Source of the DNA: Solimonas terrae
GTDB taxonomy: Bacteria; Pseudomonadota; Gammaproteobacteria; Nevskiales; Nevskiaceae
DNA length: 64,000 bases
NCBI RefSeq assembly: GCF_011067135.1
Contig: NZ_JAAMOW010000004.1
Span: forward strand, 62,001 to 126,000
Reading direction: 5' to 3'
A model generated the notes under the pieces. That model searched no databases. It had not been told where the DNA came from and was given only the letters and a program-made list of their open reading frames with translations. Position 1 is the stretch's first letter, and the number at the start of each line of letters is the position of its first letter. Below, piece after piece: positions 17,722 through 26,793 of the stretch. A program made the position numbers and the translations under genes.

Positions 17722-18477
17722 ATGGCAAAGCTGCAGGGCAAGGTTGCATTGGTGACCGGCGCCGGACAGGGCGTGGGACAGGGCATCGCGTTTGCGCTGG
17801 CCGCTGCCGGCGCGAAGATCGCGGTCACCGGCCGTACGCTGGCGAAACTCGAGGCGACCGTCGCGGAGATCGGCAAGCGTGGCGGCACGGCGCTGGCGAT
17901 CGAATGCGACGTCAAGAACGCAGCCTCGCTCGAAGCCTGCGTCGCGCGCACGGTCGGCGAACTCGGCGGCCTCAACATCCTCGTCAACAACGCCCAGGAA
18001 GTGCCGCTGGGCGCCTTGCTGCAGGTCAGCGACGACGCCTTCACGGCGGGGTGGGAATCCGGCCCGCTCGCGAGCTTCCGCCTGATGAAACTCTGCCATC
18101 CGCATCTGAAGGGTGACGGCAACATCATCAACTTCGGCTCGTCGTCGGCGAAGCGCTGGGACCTCGCCGGCTACGGCGCGTATGCGGCGGTGAAGGAAGC
18201 AATCCGTCAGCTGACGCGCGCCGCGGCCTGCGAGTTCGCAAAGGACGGCATTCGCGTCAACGCGATCCTGCCGCTTGCGGATTCACCGGCAATGGCCTGG
18301 TGGACGCGCGAACGCCCCGACGAAGCCGCCGCGTTCGTCGCCACCGTACCGCAGGGCCGCGTCGGCTCCTGCGAACACGACATCGGCCGCTTCGTCGTCT
18401 CGCTGTGCTCGGAGGACTCGCGCTACATCACCGGCCAGAGCATCGGCGTCGACGGCGGGCAGGCGTTTCTCGGGTGA
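17722..18477 (+). CDS. SDR-family oxidoreductase
   Basis: 251-residue classical short-chain dehydrogenase. It has the NAD(P)-binding glycine motif TGAGQGVGQG, NNAQ in place of NNAG, active-site Ser in GSSSAK, YAAVK (Tyr-x3-Lys) and a C-terminal ITGQSIGVDGGQ. The start at 17722 begins the family pattern MAKLQGKVALVTGA; the in-frame upstream stretch lacks similarity. Steroid relevance is possible but not shown. Confidence 0.9.
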   Translation: MAKLQGKVALVTGAGQGVGQGIAFALAAAGAKIAVTGRTLAKLEATVAEIGKRGGTALAIECDVKNAASLEACVARTVGELGGLNILVNNAQEVPLGALLQVSDDAFTAGWESGPLASFRLMKLCHPHLKGDGNIINFGSSSAKRWDLAGYGAYAAVKEAIRQLTRAAACEFAKDGIRVNAILPLADSPAMAWWTRERPDEAAAFVATVPQGRVGSCEHDIGRFVVSLCSEDSRYITGQSIGVDGGQAFLG

Positions 18478-18512
18478 GCGCGTCACTTCGGCACGCGGCC
18501 GCCGGTGTCGCG

Positions 18513-19235
18513 CTAGCGCGTGCCGGGATCTTCGATGAACGCAGGCCGCGCCAATGCGTACGGCGGACTCTGCGCCAGTGCACGCAGCGCCTTGAGCATC
18601 TTGAACGGGGTGCTGATCGACATCGAGTTGATCAGCGCAGCCGGCAGTGGTCCGTTGGGATCGGAAAGCAGCGTGACTTGGGCGCGGACACCGTCGCCGT
18701 CCGGCGTCAGTGTCCAGACCTGCGTCGAGCGGACGATGCGCACCACGCCATTCCCGGGCCGCGGCGCCGCGTCGCGCAGGGCGGTATCGGTGATCGTGAC
18801 GACGAAACTGGTCGGGTCCTGCCTGATCTGCCGCTGGTTGACGATGTCGCGATCGCTGACCGGCCACGGCATGTGAAGCCGGGCGTAGAGCTGATAGCGC
18901 GTCGCACTTTCGCGATGCTGGATCGTCGCCTGCGCGACGCGCTCTTCGAGCCGGTCCTGCGCCGCCGGATCGTCGATCACGGCGACGACACTCGGCAGGC
19001 GTGCGGCGATCCGGGCGCTGCCACGAATCTGGCGAATGCTCCAGCCGTCCACGGCCCGGGTCTGGACCTGGATGCCATCACGATCCAGCTCCAGACGCCA
19101 GTCGTCTGCGGCGACTGCGCGCGAAGCCGGCATCAGAAATGACACGACGATGAGGCACGCGCAGCGACGCAGGTGTCGGCGCCTGCTGTGCGACACGTCG
19201 GGCGACGGACAAGCGCGCATGGCTTCGTTACTCAT
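18513..19235 (-). CDS. Exported START-domain lipid-binding protein
   Basis: About 240 residues. A basic n-region (SRRRHLRR), a hydrophobic stretch (CLIVVSFLM) and an ASRAVA cleavage site predict export to the periplasm. The mature part has START/SRPBCC features: WRLELDRDGIQVQTRAVDG, LPSVVAVIDD, MPWPVSDRDIVNQRQI and a C-terminal helix STPFKMLKALRALAQ. START proteins bind sterols and other lipids in a closed cavity. The start at 19235 overlaps the stop of the upstream TonB receptor by eight bases (ATGAGTAA), indicating translational coupling; a downstream ATG at 19220 is the alternative. A periplasmic sterol-carrier role is inferred. Confidence 0.82.
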   Translation of the reverse strand: MSNEAMRACPSPDVSHSRRRHLRRCACLIVVSFLMPASRAVAADDWRLELDRDGIQVQTRAVDGWSIRQIRGSARIAARLPSVVAVIDDPAAQDRLEERVAQATIQHRESATRYQLYARLHMPWPVSDRDIVNQRQIRQDPTSFVVTITDTALRDAAPRPGNGVVRIVRSTQVWTLTPDGDGVRAQVTLLSDPNGPLPAALINSMSISTPFKMLKALRALAQSPPYALARPAFIEDPGTR

Positions 19236-21816
19236 CGCCCCAGGCATAGGACAGCGTCAGCCCGACGATGCGCGGCTCGGCGTACATCGATGCCTGGAAG
19301 TACGTCAGGTTCCACTGGTTGCTGTTGGACAGCCGGTATTCCTTGTTCATGAGATTGGTGCCGTACAGGCGCGCACTGAGGCCCGATCCGAAAATCTGGC
19401 TCCAGCTCAGGCTGGCGTTGAGCAAGCCATAGGACGGCAGCCACGCCTCCGGCTCGGCATCCGGTGGTGTCGATGCGCTGTATTGGCGGTCGGTCCAGGC
19501 GTACGTGACCGAAGCCTGCACATATCCTGCCGTCGGGTTGACCGGCAGCATGCTGCGTGCCGACAGGCTGAATTGATGCCGGGGCGTCTGCTGGAACGGC
19601 GCACAGGAGAAATCGACCATGTTTCCGGCCTGGACCTTCTGTCCACTGCAGTCGAGCTGCGGCGTCGCACCGGTGTATTCCAGCTCGAACTCGCGGTACT
19701 TGGCGCGCGTGTAACCGTAGGTCGCCACGAATGCCGCGCCGCGCACCGGCTCGATGGTGAACTCGGTTTCCAGGCCGGCGACCCAGGCGCTGCCGACATT
19801 GAAGATCGATTGTCCCAGCTGCGGGACCGGGCTGACCGCGTGCGGATCGACGTAAGCGTCGATGCCGGCCTTCTGCAGGTTCGTGTAGTCGGTGTAGTAA
19901 ACCGCCGAGTTCCAGCGTACCGGCATGTCGGCGATCTCGAATTCCGACTTGTCGCCGATCTCGTAGTTCAGGACGAATTCCGGTGCGTAGGTGTAGCGCG
20001 CGGGGTTGACCGAAATCGGCGCGATGCCGCCGGTCTTGTAACCGCGGCTGACCTTGCCGTACAGCAGATTGCGGCCGAGCTTGTAGTCGAGGCCTGCGGT
20101 GTAGGTCCACTCCGCGTCGTCGATATCCGCCGCGTACGACTTGTTGACGAGCGGAATCGTGTTCAGCGCCAGCTGCCGGATCGACGCGTGGCCGCTCGTC
20201 TTGTCGCTGGTATGCCGCGCACCGAGCGTCAGCTTGAGACCCGACAGGCTCTCGAACACGTCGCCGAGATCATAGGTCGCCTGCGCAAACGGCGCGAACG
20301 ACGATTTCGTCTCCTCGTACTGCTGGGTGGTGTGCACGAACATCAACGAGGTCGCGAGGATTTCGCCTTCGGCTTCATTGTGTTCGTAGTACGCGCCAAC
20401 CACATAACTCAGCGAGCGATCGAGTGCCGAGCCGGCCAGGTGCAGTTCTTCCGTGACGCTGTGAATGTCGGCTTCCAATACGTCGGACGGATTGGTGAAT
20501 TCGTTGATGGCGGCGCGCGAGCCATCGAGATCCCAGCGATAGGAATGTCGCAGGGTCGAATAGCTCGCGATGTTGATCAGCGAGACATCATCCGACAGCG
20601 CAAACGTCGTCTTGTCGACGACGGCACCGGACTTGAGAATGTCGTTGGGGTCGGCACTCAGCTGGACTTCGCGATTACTGCGCGCGGCCTGCTCATCGAC
20701 GATGTCCTGTCCGCAGTTCGTCGACGGTCCGAAGAAGTCCAGGACCAGGCAGCCCGCGTTCAATACCTGCGCAAGGTCGATGCCCGGAATGATCTGCGTT
20801 GCCGCGCCGAGGCCGATCGCGCCCGGGATCGCCTGGTTGAGCCCTTCGCGGTTGATCTGTTTGATGACGACGGCCGTGCCGTTGTCGTGGCTGCTGGCGT
20901 AGTGCCCCATCAGGTAGTTTTCGATGCCGTCGCTCGGTCGCCACAGCAGGCTGGCGCGGCCGGCCCAGTAATGACGGTTGTCGTAATCCTTGCCGGTGAC
21001 GACATCGCGCGTGAAGCCGTCGCGCTGATAGAACTGGCCACCGACGCGCGCCAGCAGGCTGTCGGCGACGATCGGCACGTTCAGCACGCCTTCGTAGTTG
21101 TAGCCGGTCAGATTGCCCTTGCCCGCAAGGCTGAGGGCGCCGGCGCGCAGGTAGCCCGACCAGCCGTCCTTCGGCTTCTGCGGTTCCAGCAGCATCGCGC
21201 CGCCCGTGGTGTTGCGCCCGAAAAGCGTTCCCTGCGAGCCTTTGAGAATCTGCACGCTGGCCAGATCGAAGAACTTGCCGGGACCGCCCTGGTAGTTGGC
21301 GACCGGGTCGGATGGCAGCGGCACTTCGCCCAGATACATCACGACACCGGGACTGGAGCCATAGGTTGCGCCCTGCCCGCGGATCGTCGGCGTCTCGGTG
21401 TTGCGCATCTGGCTGTTCGCCCCGACGATCAGTGACGGCACACGTCCCTGCAGATCCTGCGGCGTGGTGATCTGCTCGCGCTGCAGGTCGTCGGCGCTCA
21501 TCGTCGAGATCGCGATCGGGACGTTTTGCAGGTTCTCCTTCGAGCGACGCGCGGTGACGACAATCTCGGCGATCGCTCGGCTACTCTGAGGCTCCGCGGC
21601 AGCGTTCACCGGTTCCGGCGCTGCGGGAACCGGGATGGTCGCGTACGGCGCGGCATTACTGGTGTCCTGATCGGCGCCGGCATCCGCTGCGGTCGTCTCG
21701 GGCACCGTGACCGTGGGCGCAGCAGCGTCCGTATCAGTGGCCTGCGCGAGTGCAGACGACATCCCTGCAAGGTTGGCGGCCGCCAGCAGGCTGCCACCCA
21801 TTACGAGTGCTTTCAT
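19228..21816 (-). CDS. TonB-dependent outer-membrane receptor (first)
   Basis: 862-residue receptor. The signal peptide starts MKALVMGGSLLAAANLAG with AGGAGGAGAGG upstream, fixing the start at 21816. The plug domain contains EIVVTARRSKENLQNVPIAISTMSADDLQ, GQGATYGSSPGVVMYLGEVPLPS and VQILKGSQGTLFGRNTTGGAM. The barrel ends in an aromatic-rich strand (RIVGLTLSYAWGDE). The substrate is unknown. Shared operator sequences with the P450 operon and coupling to a START-domain gene suggest a steroid or related lipid. Confidence 0.92.
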   Translation of the reverse strand: MKALVMGGSLLAAANLAGMSSALAQATDTDAAAPTVTVPETTAADAGADQDTSNAAPYATIPVPAAPEPVNAAAEPQSSRAIAEIVVTARRSKENLQNVPIAISTMSADDLQREQITTPQDLQGRVPSLIVGANSQMRNTETPTIRGQGATYGSSPGVVMYLGEVPLPSDPVANYQGGPGKFFDLASVQILKGSQGTLFGRNTTGGAMLLEPQKPKDGWSGYLRAGALSLAGKGNLTGYNYEGVLNVPIVADSLLARVGGQFYQRDGFTRDVVTGKDYDNRHYWAGRASLLWRPSDGIENYLMGHYASSHDNGTAVVIKQINREGLNQAIPGAIGLGAATQIIPGIDLAQVLNAGCLVLDFFGPSTNCGQDIVDEQAARSNREVQLSADPNDILKSGAVVDKTTFALSDDVSLINIASYSTLRHSYRWDLDGSRAAINEFTNPSDVLEADIHSVTEELHLAGSALDRSLSYVVGAYYEHNEAEGEILATSLMFVHTTQQYEETKSSFAPFAQATYDLGDVFESLSGLKLTLGARHTSDKTSGHASIRQLALNTIPLVNKSYAADIDDAEWTYTAGLDYKLGRNLLYGKVSRGYKTGGIAPISVNPARYTYAPEFVLNYEIGDKSEFEIADMPVRWNSAVYYTDYTNLQKAGIDAYVDPHAVSPVPQLGQSIFNVGSAWVAGLETEFTIEPVRGAAFVATYGYTRAKYREFELEYTGATPQLDCSGQKVQAGNMVDFSCAPFQQTPRHQFSLSARSMLPVNPTAGYVQASVTYAWTDRQYSASTPPDAEPEAWLPSYGLLNASLSWSQIFGSGLSARLYGTNLMNKEYRLSNSNQWNLTYFQASMYAEPRIVGLTLSYAWGDE

Positions 21817-21925
21817 GTTCCTCTCCTCCTGGCGACTTCGCCCTGGCGGCCCCCGCTGGCGGGTGGCCAAGTCCCGTGCCGCCCGGCTTGCCGCATCAAT
21901 GCGGTCTTCGACTCATGGCCCGGAC

Positions 21926-21977
21926 AACTGGCATCAATGCTAGTAGCGCCCATTCTCTACTGTCAATAGTGCCAGTA
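21926..21977 (-). promoter_or_regulatory. Promoter and operator of the TonB receptor/START operon
   Basis: Read on the minus strand: an interrupted palindrome TACTGGCA-N4-TGACAGTA (21977-21958) overlaps the -35 TTGACA (21966-21961). An 18-base spacer and TAGCAT (-10, 21942-21937) follow, then GCCAGTT at 21932-21926. The same elements at the same spacings occur before the P450 gene. The -10 is about 120 bases from the receptor start. Confidence 0.75.
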
Positions 21978-22044
21978 GTGGCGGCAGCTGACGCCGGAGA
22001 ATTGCGATACGTGTGTCGGATCGCCGCGCAAAGGCGCGAGCCGC

Positions 22045-22626
22045 TTACCTTGCGGGCGCCGTCTTCTTGTCGCGGGTCAGTCGGCGCAGCAGCGCGTCGA
22101 TTGCGGCTCTTGCTTCGGCATGGCCACGCACGGCGCCGATGCTGCTCTCGACGGCCAAGGTCTGCGAGACGCTCTGGATGAGGATGGCAATCGCTGCTGG
22201 CGGCAGTTCCGGCTTGACACCGCGCGCCTGGAAATAGGCGGCGATCGCTTCAGTCTGCACCTGGCGGAACTCGTCCATGTAATGGCGCATCTCCGCGCGG
22301 ATTGCCGGCTCATGGCTCGCCATGGCGATGAACGCAAACGTCGTCGCGCTCGCGTCGACCTGCACCTTCCAGAGCGCTTTCAGCGGATCGCGGCGCAGTG
22401 CCTCGCGCATACGGGCCAGACCGCTGTCGCCGTAGAAGCGGACGACGCTCAGCAAGAGCTCCTCGATCGTCCGGAAGTAGTAATGGACAATTTGTCGCTT
22501 GAGGCCGACTTTTTCGGCCAGCCGGCGGGCGCTGAGCGCACCATAGCCTTCGGTGCGGATGATCTCCACGGCCGCCTCGATCAGCAGGGCCCTGCTTTCT
22601 TCTGCGGGCCGTCTCGTCTCCGCCAT
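22045..22626 (-). CDS. TetR-family transcriptional repressor
   Basis: 193 residues. The N-terminal TetR helix-turn-helix is ALLIEAAVEIIRTEGYGALSARRLAEKVGLKRQIVHYYFRTIEELLLSVV. The C-terminal 130 residues are an all-helical ligand/dimer domain without a recognised signature. The start at 22626 (MAETRRPAEES) is preferred over the longer frame from 22683, which adds no family-like sequence. It lies between the TonB receptor and the P450 gene, both of which carry the same palindrome in their promoters, so it is the obvious candidate repressor. The inducer is unknown. Confidence 0.9.
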   Translation of the reverse strand: MAETRRPAEESRALLIEAAVEIIRTEGYGALSARRLAEKVGLKRQIVHYYFRTIEELLLSVVRFYGDSGLARMREALRRDPLKALWKVQVDASATTFAFIAMASHEPAIRAEMRHYMDEFRQVQTEAIAAYFQARGVKPELPPAAIAILIQSVSQTLAVESSIGAVRGHAEARAAIDALLRRLTRDKKTAPAR

Positions 22627-22717
22627 CCGCGCACCTCGAACGATTCCAGTCGGCAAGGATAGCAACAAGCCACGATGACTCATGCTCTGGCGTTGCCGCC
22701 GTCCATTGGGCGGCTAT

Positions 22718-22769
22718 TACTGTCACATTTGACAGTAGCGTCTCGTATTAACTAGCATCATCGCCAGTT
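22718..22769 (+). promoter_or_regulatory. Promoter and operator of the P450/NHL operon
   Basis: Perfect palindrome TACTGTCA-CATT-TGACAGTA (22718-22737) overlaps the -35 TTGACA (22729-22734). After 18 bases comes TAGCAT (22753-22758), then GCCAGTT at 22763-22769. The layout is the same as the TonB receptor promoter. The site also lies about 90 bases upstream of the tetR start, so autoregulation is possible. Confidence 0.78.
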
Positions 22770-22831
22770 AACGATGCGCCGGGCGGATGCGCCGCGCATT
22801 GCCACGAGCCCCGATCGCAAGACGTTCAACC

Positions 22832-24040
22832 ATGACACATCCGATTCCGGGCACGGCCCTGCTGGATCCGGCCGTCCTCGACGACCCGTATCCGTTCTAT
22901 CGCCGACTGCAGAGCGAAGCGCCGGTGTGGCAGGTGCCCGGAAGCCGGATCTTCATCATCACGCGGCACGCGCTGCTCGACGAAGCCAGCCGCCGCGTCG
23001 AGGATTTCTCGTCCAATCTGCGCGGCGTCCTGTATCGCGGTCGCGGCGGCGTTCCCGCGCGGCTGACGCGCCAGAAGGGTATCCCGCAGATCCTGGCGAC
23101 GGCCGACCCGCCGCTGCATGGCGTGCACCGCAAGGCCGTGTTTCCGGAGCTGGTCGCCAAGCGCATGGCGACGATGGCGCCGGATGTCGAGCAGGTCGCC
23201 GATGTGTGCATCACGCAATTGCTGCAGGCGCCGTCCGCCGACTTCATGGCGGTACTCGGCAATCCGCTGCCGATGACGGTGGTCAGCAAGCTGGTCGGTT
23301 TCCGCGGCAGCAATATCGACACGCTGCTCCAGGCAGCGTTCGATTCCACGGCGGTTGTCAGCGGCTCGCTGTCGCTGTTCCAGCTGTTGAAGACGATCTG
23401 GCGCAGCGCCACGATCCAGCGCTGGTTGGACGGGCAGCTGCGCGAAGGGTCCGATGCCGGCGACAACATTCTCGCGGCGATCAAGCGCAATATCGAAAGC
23501 GGCACGCTGCGCCAGATGGAAGGGCGGGCCATTCTGCACATTCTGCTCGCGGCCGGCGGCGAATCGACGTCCAGTCTGCTTGGCAACGCCGTGCGCATGC
23601 TCGCCGAGGATCAGGCGCTGCAACAGACGTTGCGCGAGCAGCCGGATCTGATCCCCGCCTTCCTCGAGGAAGTGCTGCGGCTGGAATCGCCGTTCCGCTT
23701 CCACCTGCGCTCGACACCGAAGGACACGGAACTCGGCGGCGTCGGAATTCCCGAGGGCGCCACGGTCCTCATGTTCTGGTCGGCCGGCAACCGCGATCCC
23801 GATGTGTTCGCCAGACCCGACGAACTCGATCTGTCGCGGCCGCGCATGCACATGACCTTCGGCCGCGGCATCCACACCTGTGTCGGCGCGCCGCTGGCGC
23901 GTCTGGAGGGCGCGATCATCCTGCGCATGCTGCTGGCGCGAACGAAGCGGATCACGCTGACGCCGGGGCGTACGCCGAAATGGGTGACCAGCCTGCAGGT
24001 GCGTCGGCACGAGCAGCTGCACATCAGCATTGACTCTTAG
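22832..24040 (+). CDS. Cytochrome P450
   Basis: 402-residue soluble bacterial P450. The I-helix oxygen-activation motif is AAGGEST (Glu where Asp is common), the K-helix ExxR is EEVLRLESP, and the heme loop FGRGIHTCVGAPLARLE carries axial Cys350. It needs ferredoxin and reductase partners, not encoded nearby. The start at 22832 gives MTHPIPGTALLDPAVLDDPYPFYRRLQ, a typical P450 N-terminus. It is in one operon with the NHL protein 15 bases downstream. A steroid or sterol hydroxylase role is inferred from the regulon, not from the sequence. Confidence 0.93.
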   Translation: MTHPIPGTALLDPAVLDDPYPFYRRLQSEAPVWQVPGSRIFIITRHALLDEASRRVEDFSSNLRGVLYRGRGGVPARLTRQKGIPQILATADPPLHGVHRKAVFPELVAKRMATMAPDVEQVADVCITQLLQAPSADFMAVLGNPLPMTVVSKLVGFRGSNIDTLLQAAFDSTAVVSGSLSLFQLLKTIWRSATIQRWLDGQLREGSDAGDNILAAIKRNIESGTLRQMEGRAILHILLAAGGESTSSLLGNAVRMLAEDQALQQTLREQPDLIPAFLEEVLRLESPFRFHLRSTPKDTELGGVGIPEGATVLMFWSAGNRDPDVFARPDELDLSRPRMHMTFGRGIHTCVGAPLARLEGAIILRMLLARTKRITLTPGRTPKWVTSLQVRRHEQLHISIDS

Positions 24041-24055
24041 CACGCCGCTCCGCTC

Positions 24056-25126
24056 ATGAGCCTCCAACGGGCGTTCGGCAAGCTCAACGAGCTGGGCAGT
24101 GACGCGTTCATCGCCGGCACGCGCTTTCTGTCGAAGCGGAACTGGGTCAGCACGTCGAGCGCCGACGCGAGGATCGTCGGTGCCGGCGCATTTCGTTACC
24201 GCGTCGATCATGACTGGTGCAAAGCCATGCCGGATGCGGTGCCGGTCAAGAACGCCCATGAAATGGCGATCGACGCGGACGGACACCTCTATCTGTTGAC
24301 CGACCATCCACGCAACAACGTCATCGTTTTCGATCGTGACGGCTGCGTGCTCGACACCTGGACCTTGGGGCTGCGTGGCGCCCATGGCCTGACGATCGCC
24401 ACGCAGGACGGGCGACAATGCCTTTGGATCTGCGATCCCTATGCTGCCCAGGTGATTCAGACCACGTTGAAAGGCGAGGTTCTGCGCCGGCTTCCGGGCC
24501 CGCACGCACTGGGCCTCTATCGTGCGCTGATGCCGTATGCGCCGACACAGACGGCGGTTGCACCGAACGGCGACATCTATGTTGCCGACGGGTATGGATC
24601 GCAGCACGTGCTGCAATTCGACGCTGCCGGAAACTTCATCCGACATTTCGGCGGCAAAGGTTCGGCGCCCGAGAACCTGGACTTCGCACACGGGATCGCC
24701 ATCGATTCCAGAAAGGGGCGCGGTCACGAAGTCCTGCTGGTCACCTCGCGCCGGCAATCGTGCATCAAACGTTTCAGCCTCGATGGCCACTACCTGGGCG
24801 AGATCAAGCTGCCTGGCGGCTATCCATGCCGACCGGTGCTGCACGGCGAGCACATGCTGGTCAGCCTGTGCTGGTCGGGTGCGCACATGAAGCCGAATTC
24901 GGGCTTCGTCGTGATCCTCGACATGCACGATCGGCTCTGCACGGCCTTGGGCGGCACCGCGACACGCGATGCGCAAGGTGAACTGGTCGCACTGCAGTCG
25001 TCGTACGACTGCTTTCACCATGTACACGACGTCTGCGCCGATCTATCGGGCAATCTCTACGTCGCGCAATGGAATGCCGATGGCGTCTATCCGTGGCGGC
25101 TCGCAGCGATCGCCGCGCCAGCGTGA
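24056..25126 (+). CDS. NHL-repeat beta-propeller protein
   Basis: 356 residues with repeated NHL-like blades: NAHEMAIDADGHLYLLTDHPRNNVIVFDRDGCVL, GAHGLTIATQDGRQCLWICDPYAAQVIQTT, TQTAVAPNGDIYVADGYGSQHVLQFDAAGNFIRHFGG and VHDVCADLSGNLYVAQWNADGVYPWRL. The fold resembles the lyase domain of peptidylglycine-amidating enzymes, but no function can be assigned. No signal peptide is evident, so it is probably cytoplasmic. It follows the P450 by 15 bases and should share its promoter. Confidence 0.78.
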   Translation: MSLQRAFGKLNELGSDAFIAGTRFLSKRNWVSTSSADARIVGAGAFRYRVDHDWCKAMPDAVPVKNAHEMAIDADGHLYLLTDHPRNNVIVFDRDGCVLDTWTLGLRGAHGLTIATQDGRQCLWICDPYAAQVIQTTLKGEVLRRLPGPHALGLYRALMPYAPTQTAVAPNGDIYVADGYGSQHVLQFDAAGNFIRHFGGKGSAPENLDFAHGIAIDSRKGRGHEVLLVTSRRQSCIKRFSLDGHYLGEIKLPGGYPCRPVLHGEHMLVSLCWSGAHMKPNSGFVVILDMHDRLCTALGGTATRDAQGELVALQSSYDCFHHVHDVCADLSGNLYVAQWNADGVYPWRLAAIAAPA

Positions 25127-25171
25127 GTGCGCCGACGCGACGTCGCGGGATTCTCGCCAGGCACTGCGGGT

Positions 25172-26014
25172 TCACGCCCAGGCTTCGAGCACGCGTACGC
25201 TGTCGCCACCACGCTGCGACGCGTACTCGCGTGTGGCAGCGATCGCGTCGGTCCTGACCGCACGCACGCGCTTGAAGCCGGCGCCCTTCAGGATTTGCGC
25301 CAAATCCCGGGGCGACTTGAAATGCACGTGCATGCGGCCCTTGACGAACGCGCTGAGCAGCGCGCCGAACGCGATCACGGCCGGATGCTGCACACGTTCA
25401 TTGAAATACACGTCACTGAAATAGACGCCCTGCGGAAAACCGCCCAGCGTCTCGGCAATGCGTTGCCACACTCCGCGCGCCGAGGCCGGGTCCAGATAGT
25501 TCATCAGGCCTTCGGTGATGATCGCCGTGCCGACGTCGGGATCAAGTCGCTTGGCGACCGCGGCCAGCGAATCCGGACCGTCGGACGACAGCGCATCGAG
25601 TTCGACCAGCTGATGCCGCTCCGACAGCGAACCGGTCTGCAGCAGCAGCGCTCGCTTGCAGGCGGCCATCGTCGGCAGATCGGTTTCGATGTAGCGCAGG
25701 CGATCGCCGTAGCGCTGCATGAACGACCAGCCGCGCGGCGACAGCCCCGCGGCGATCTCGATCACCTGACCGATCCTGCCGGAGTCGATCGCCTTGCTCA
25801 GTTGCGCATCGATGCCCTTGTGGCGCGCCAGCATCAGCGCATCGAGCGAGAAGCCGGACAGCCTGCGGGTAACACCGGTCAGCACGCGGAACGCGCGATC
25901 GAGCCGCTTGCCCTGCGGCGTCGCGAACGCCGGATGCGACATGCCCTGGCGAAACCAGAAGTAGCCCGTCGCATACGCCGTGGGGCTGACGCGCGCGGTC
26001 TGTTCGCGGGCCAT
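25172..26014 (-). CDS. Class I SAM-dependent methyltransferase, LCMT-like
   Basis: 280 residues resembling the leucine carboxyl methyltransferase/O-methyltransferase group: SP(T)AYATGYFWFRQG, QVIEIAAGLSPRGWSFMQRYGDRLRYIETDLPTM (SAM-binding motif I region) and TAIITEGLMNYLD. The acceptor is unknown. The start at 26014 shares one base with the stop of the upstream SDR (TGATG), so the pair is translationally coupled. It is convergent with the NHL gene. Confidence 0.82.
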   Translation of the reverse strand: MAREQTARVSPTAYATGYFWFRQGMSHPAFATPQGKRLDRAFRVLTGVTRRLSGFSLDALMLARHKGIDAQLSKAIDSGRIGQVIEIAAGLSPRGWSFMQRYGDRLRYIETDLPTMAACKRALLLQTGSLSERHQLVELDALSSDGPDSLAAVAKRLDPDVGTAIITEGLMNYLDPASARGVWQRIAETLGGFPQGVYFSDVYFNERVQHPAVIAFGALLSAFVKGRMHVHFKSPRDLAQILKGAGFKRVRAVRTDAIAATREYASQRGGDSVRVLEAWA

Positions 26015-26793
26015 CAGACGCCCGGCGCGCCGGGGAAACCGACGTAGTACTGGCCGGTCAGCATGCCGCCGTCGACCGCGATCTCGGCGCCGCACAGATA
26101 GGAGGCTTCGTCGCTGGCGAGAAACAGCGACGTGTAGGCGACTTCGCTCGGTTCGCCGATGCGCTGCAGCGGCACCATCGTGTAGCGCTTGTTGGCTTCG
26201 GCGCGCGCTTCGGCGAACGGATTGCCCATCGCCGTGTCGATGCCGCCCGGATGCACGGAATTCACGCGCACGCCCTTGTGTCCGTATTCCATCGCCGCCG
26301 CGCGCGTCAGGCCACGAATGCCCCACTTGCTGGCGTTGTACGCGCACAGGCTGTTCGCGCCTTTCATGCCGTCGACCGACGAGATGTTGACGATGCTGCC
26401 GTGGCGGCGCGTGATCATGTGCGCGCCGACGGTCTTCACGCCCAGGAAGGTGCCGACGAGGTTGATGTCGACGACGCGTTCGAAGTCGGCAAGCGTGGTG
26501 TCGGCGATGCTCTTGAACAGCAGCACGCCGGCGTTGTTGACGAGAATGTCGACGCCACCGAATTTCGCGATCGCCTTTTCCAGCACCGCATGCCAGGAGC
26601 CTTCCTGGCTGACGTCGTGGTGGACGAACAGTGCGCTGTCGCCCAGTTCCGCGGCGAGCTTGCCGCCTTCGTCGTCGAGCACGTCGGCGATCACCACCTT
26701 CGCGCCTTCGGCAACGAACAGTCGGCTGGTGGCGCCGCCCATGCCGCGGGCGCCGCCGGTGATGATGGCGACCTTGTTGCGCAGTCGTGCCAT
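26014..26793 (-). CDS. SDR-family oxidoreductase (hydroxysteroid dehydrogenase-like)
   Basis: 259-residue classical SDR. It shows TGGARGMGGATSRLF, NNAGVLLFKS, Ser in NISSVDGMKGAN, YNASKWGIRGLTRAAAME and VNSVHPGGIDTAM. The NISSxxG...YxxSK layout is common in 3alpha/20beta-hydroxysteroid dehydrogenases, but substrate cannot be read from sequence. The start at 26793 is preceded by GGGAGA. It is coupled to the methyltransferase and divergent from the second TonB receptor. Confidence 0.9.
   Translation of the reverse strand: MARLRNKVAIITGGARGMGGATSRLFVAEGAKVVIADVLDDEGGKLAAELGDSALFVHHDVSQEGSWHAVLEKAIAKFGGVDILVNNAGVLLFKSIADTTLADFERVVDINLVGTFLGVKTVGAHMITRRHGSIVNISSVDGMKGANSLCAYNASKWGIRGLTRAAAMEYGHKGVRVNSVHPGGIDTAMGNPFAEARAEANKRYTMVPLQRIGEPSEVAYTSLFLASDEASYLCGAEIAVDGGMLTGQYYVGFPGAPGV

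Noticed and set aside
22826-25027. 733-codon minus-strand open frame
   Set aside because: Antisense to the P450 and NHL genes, both with clear motifs.
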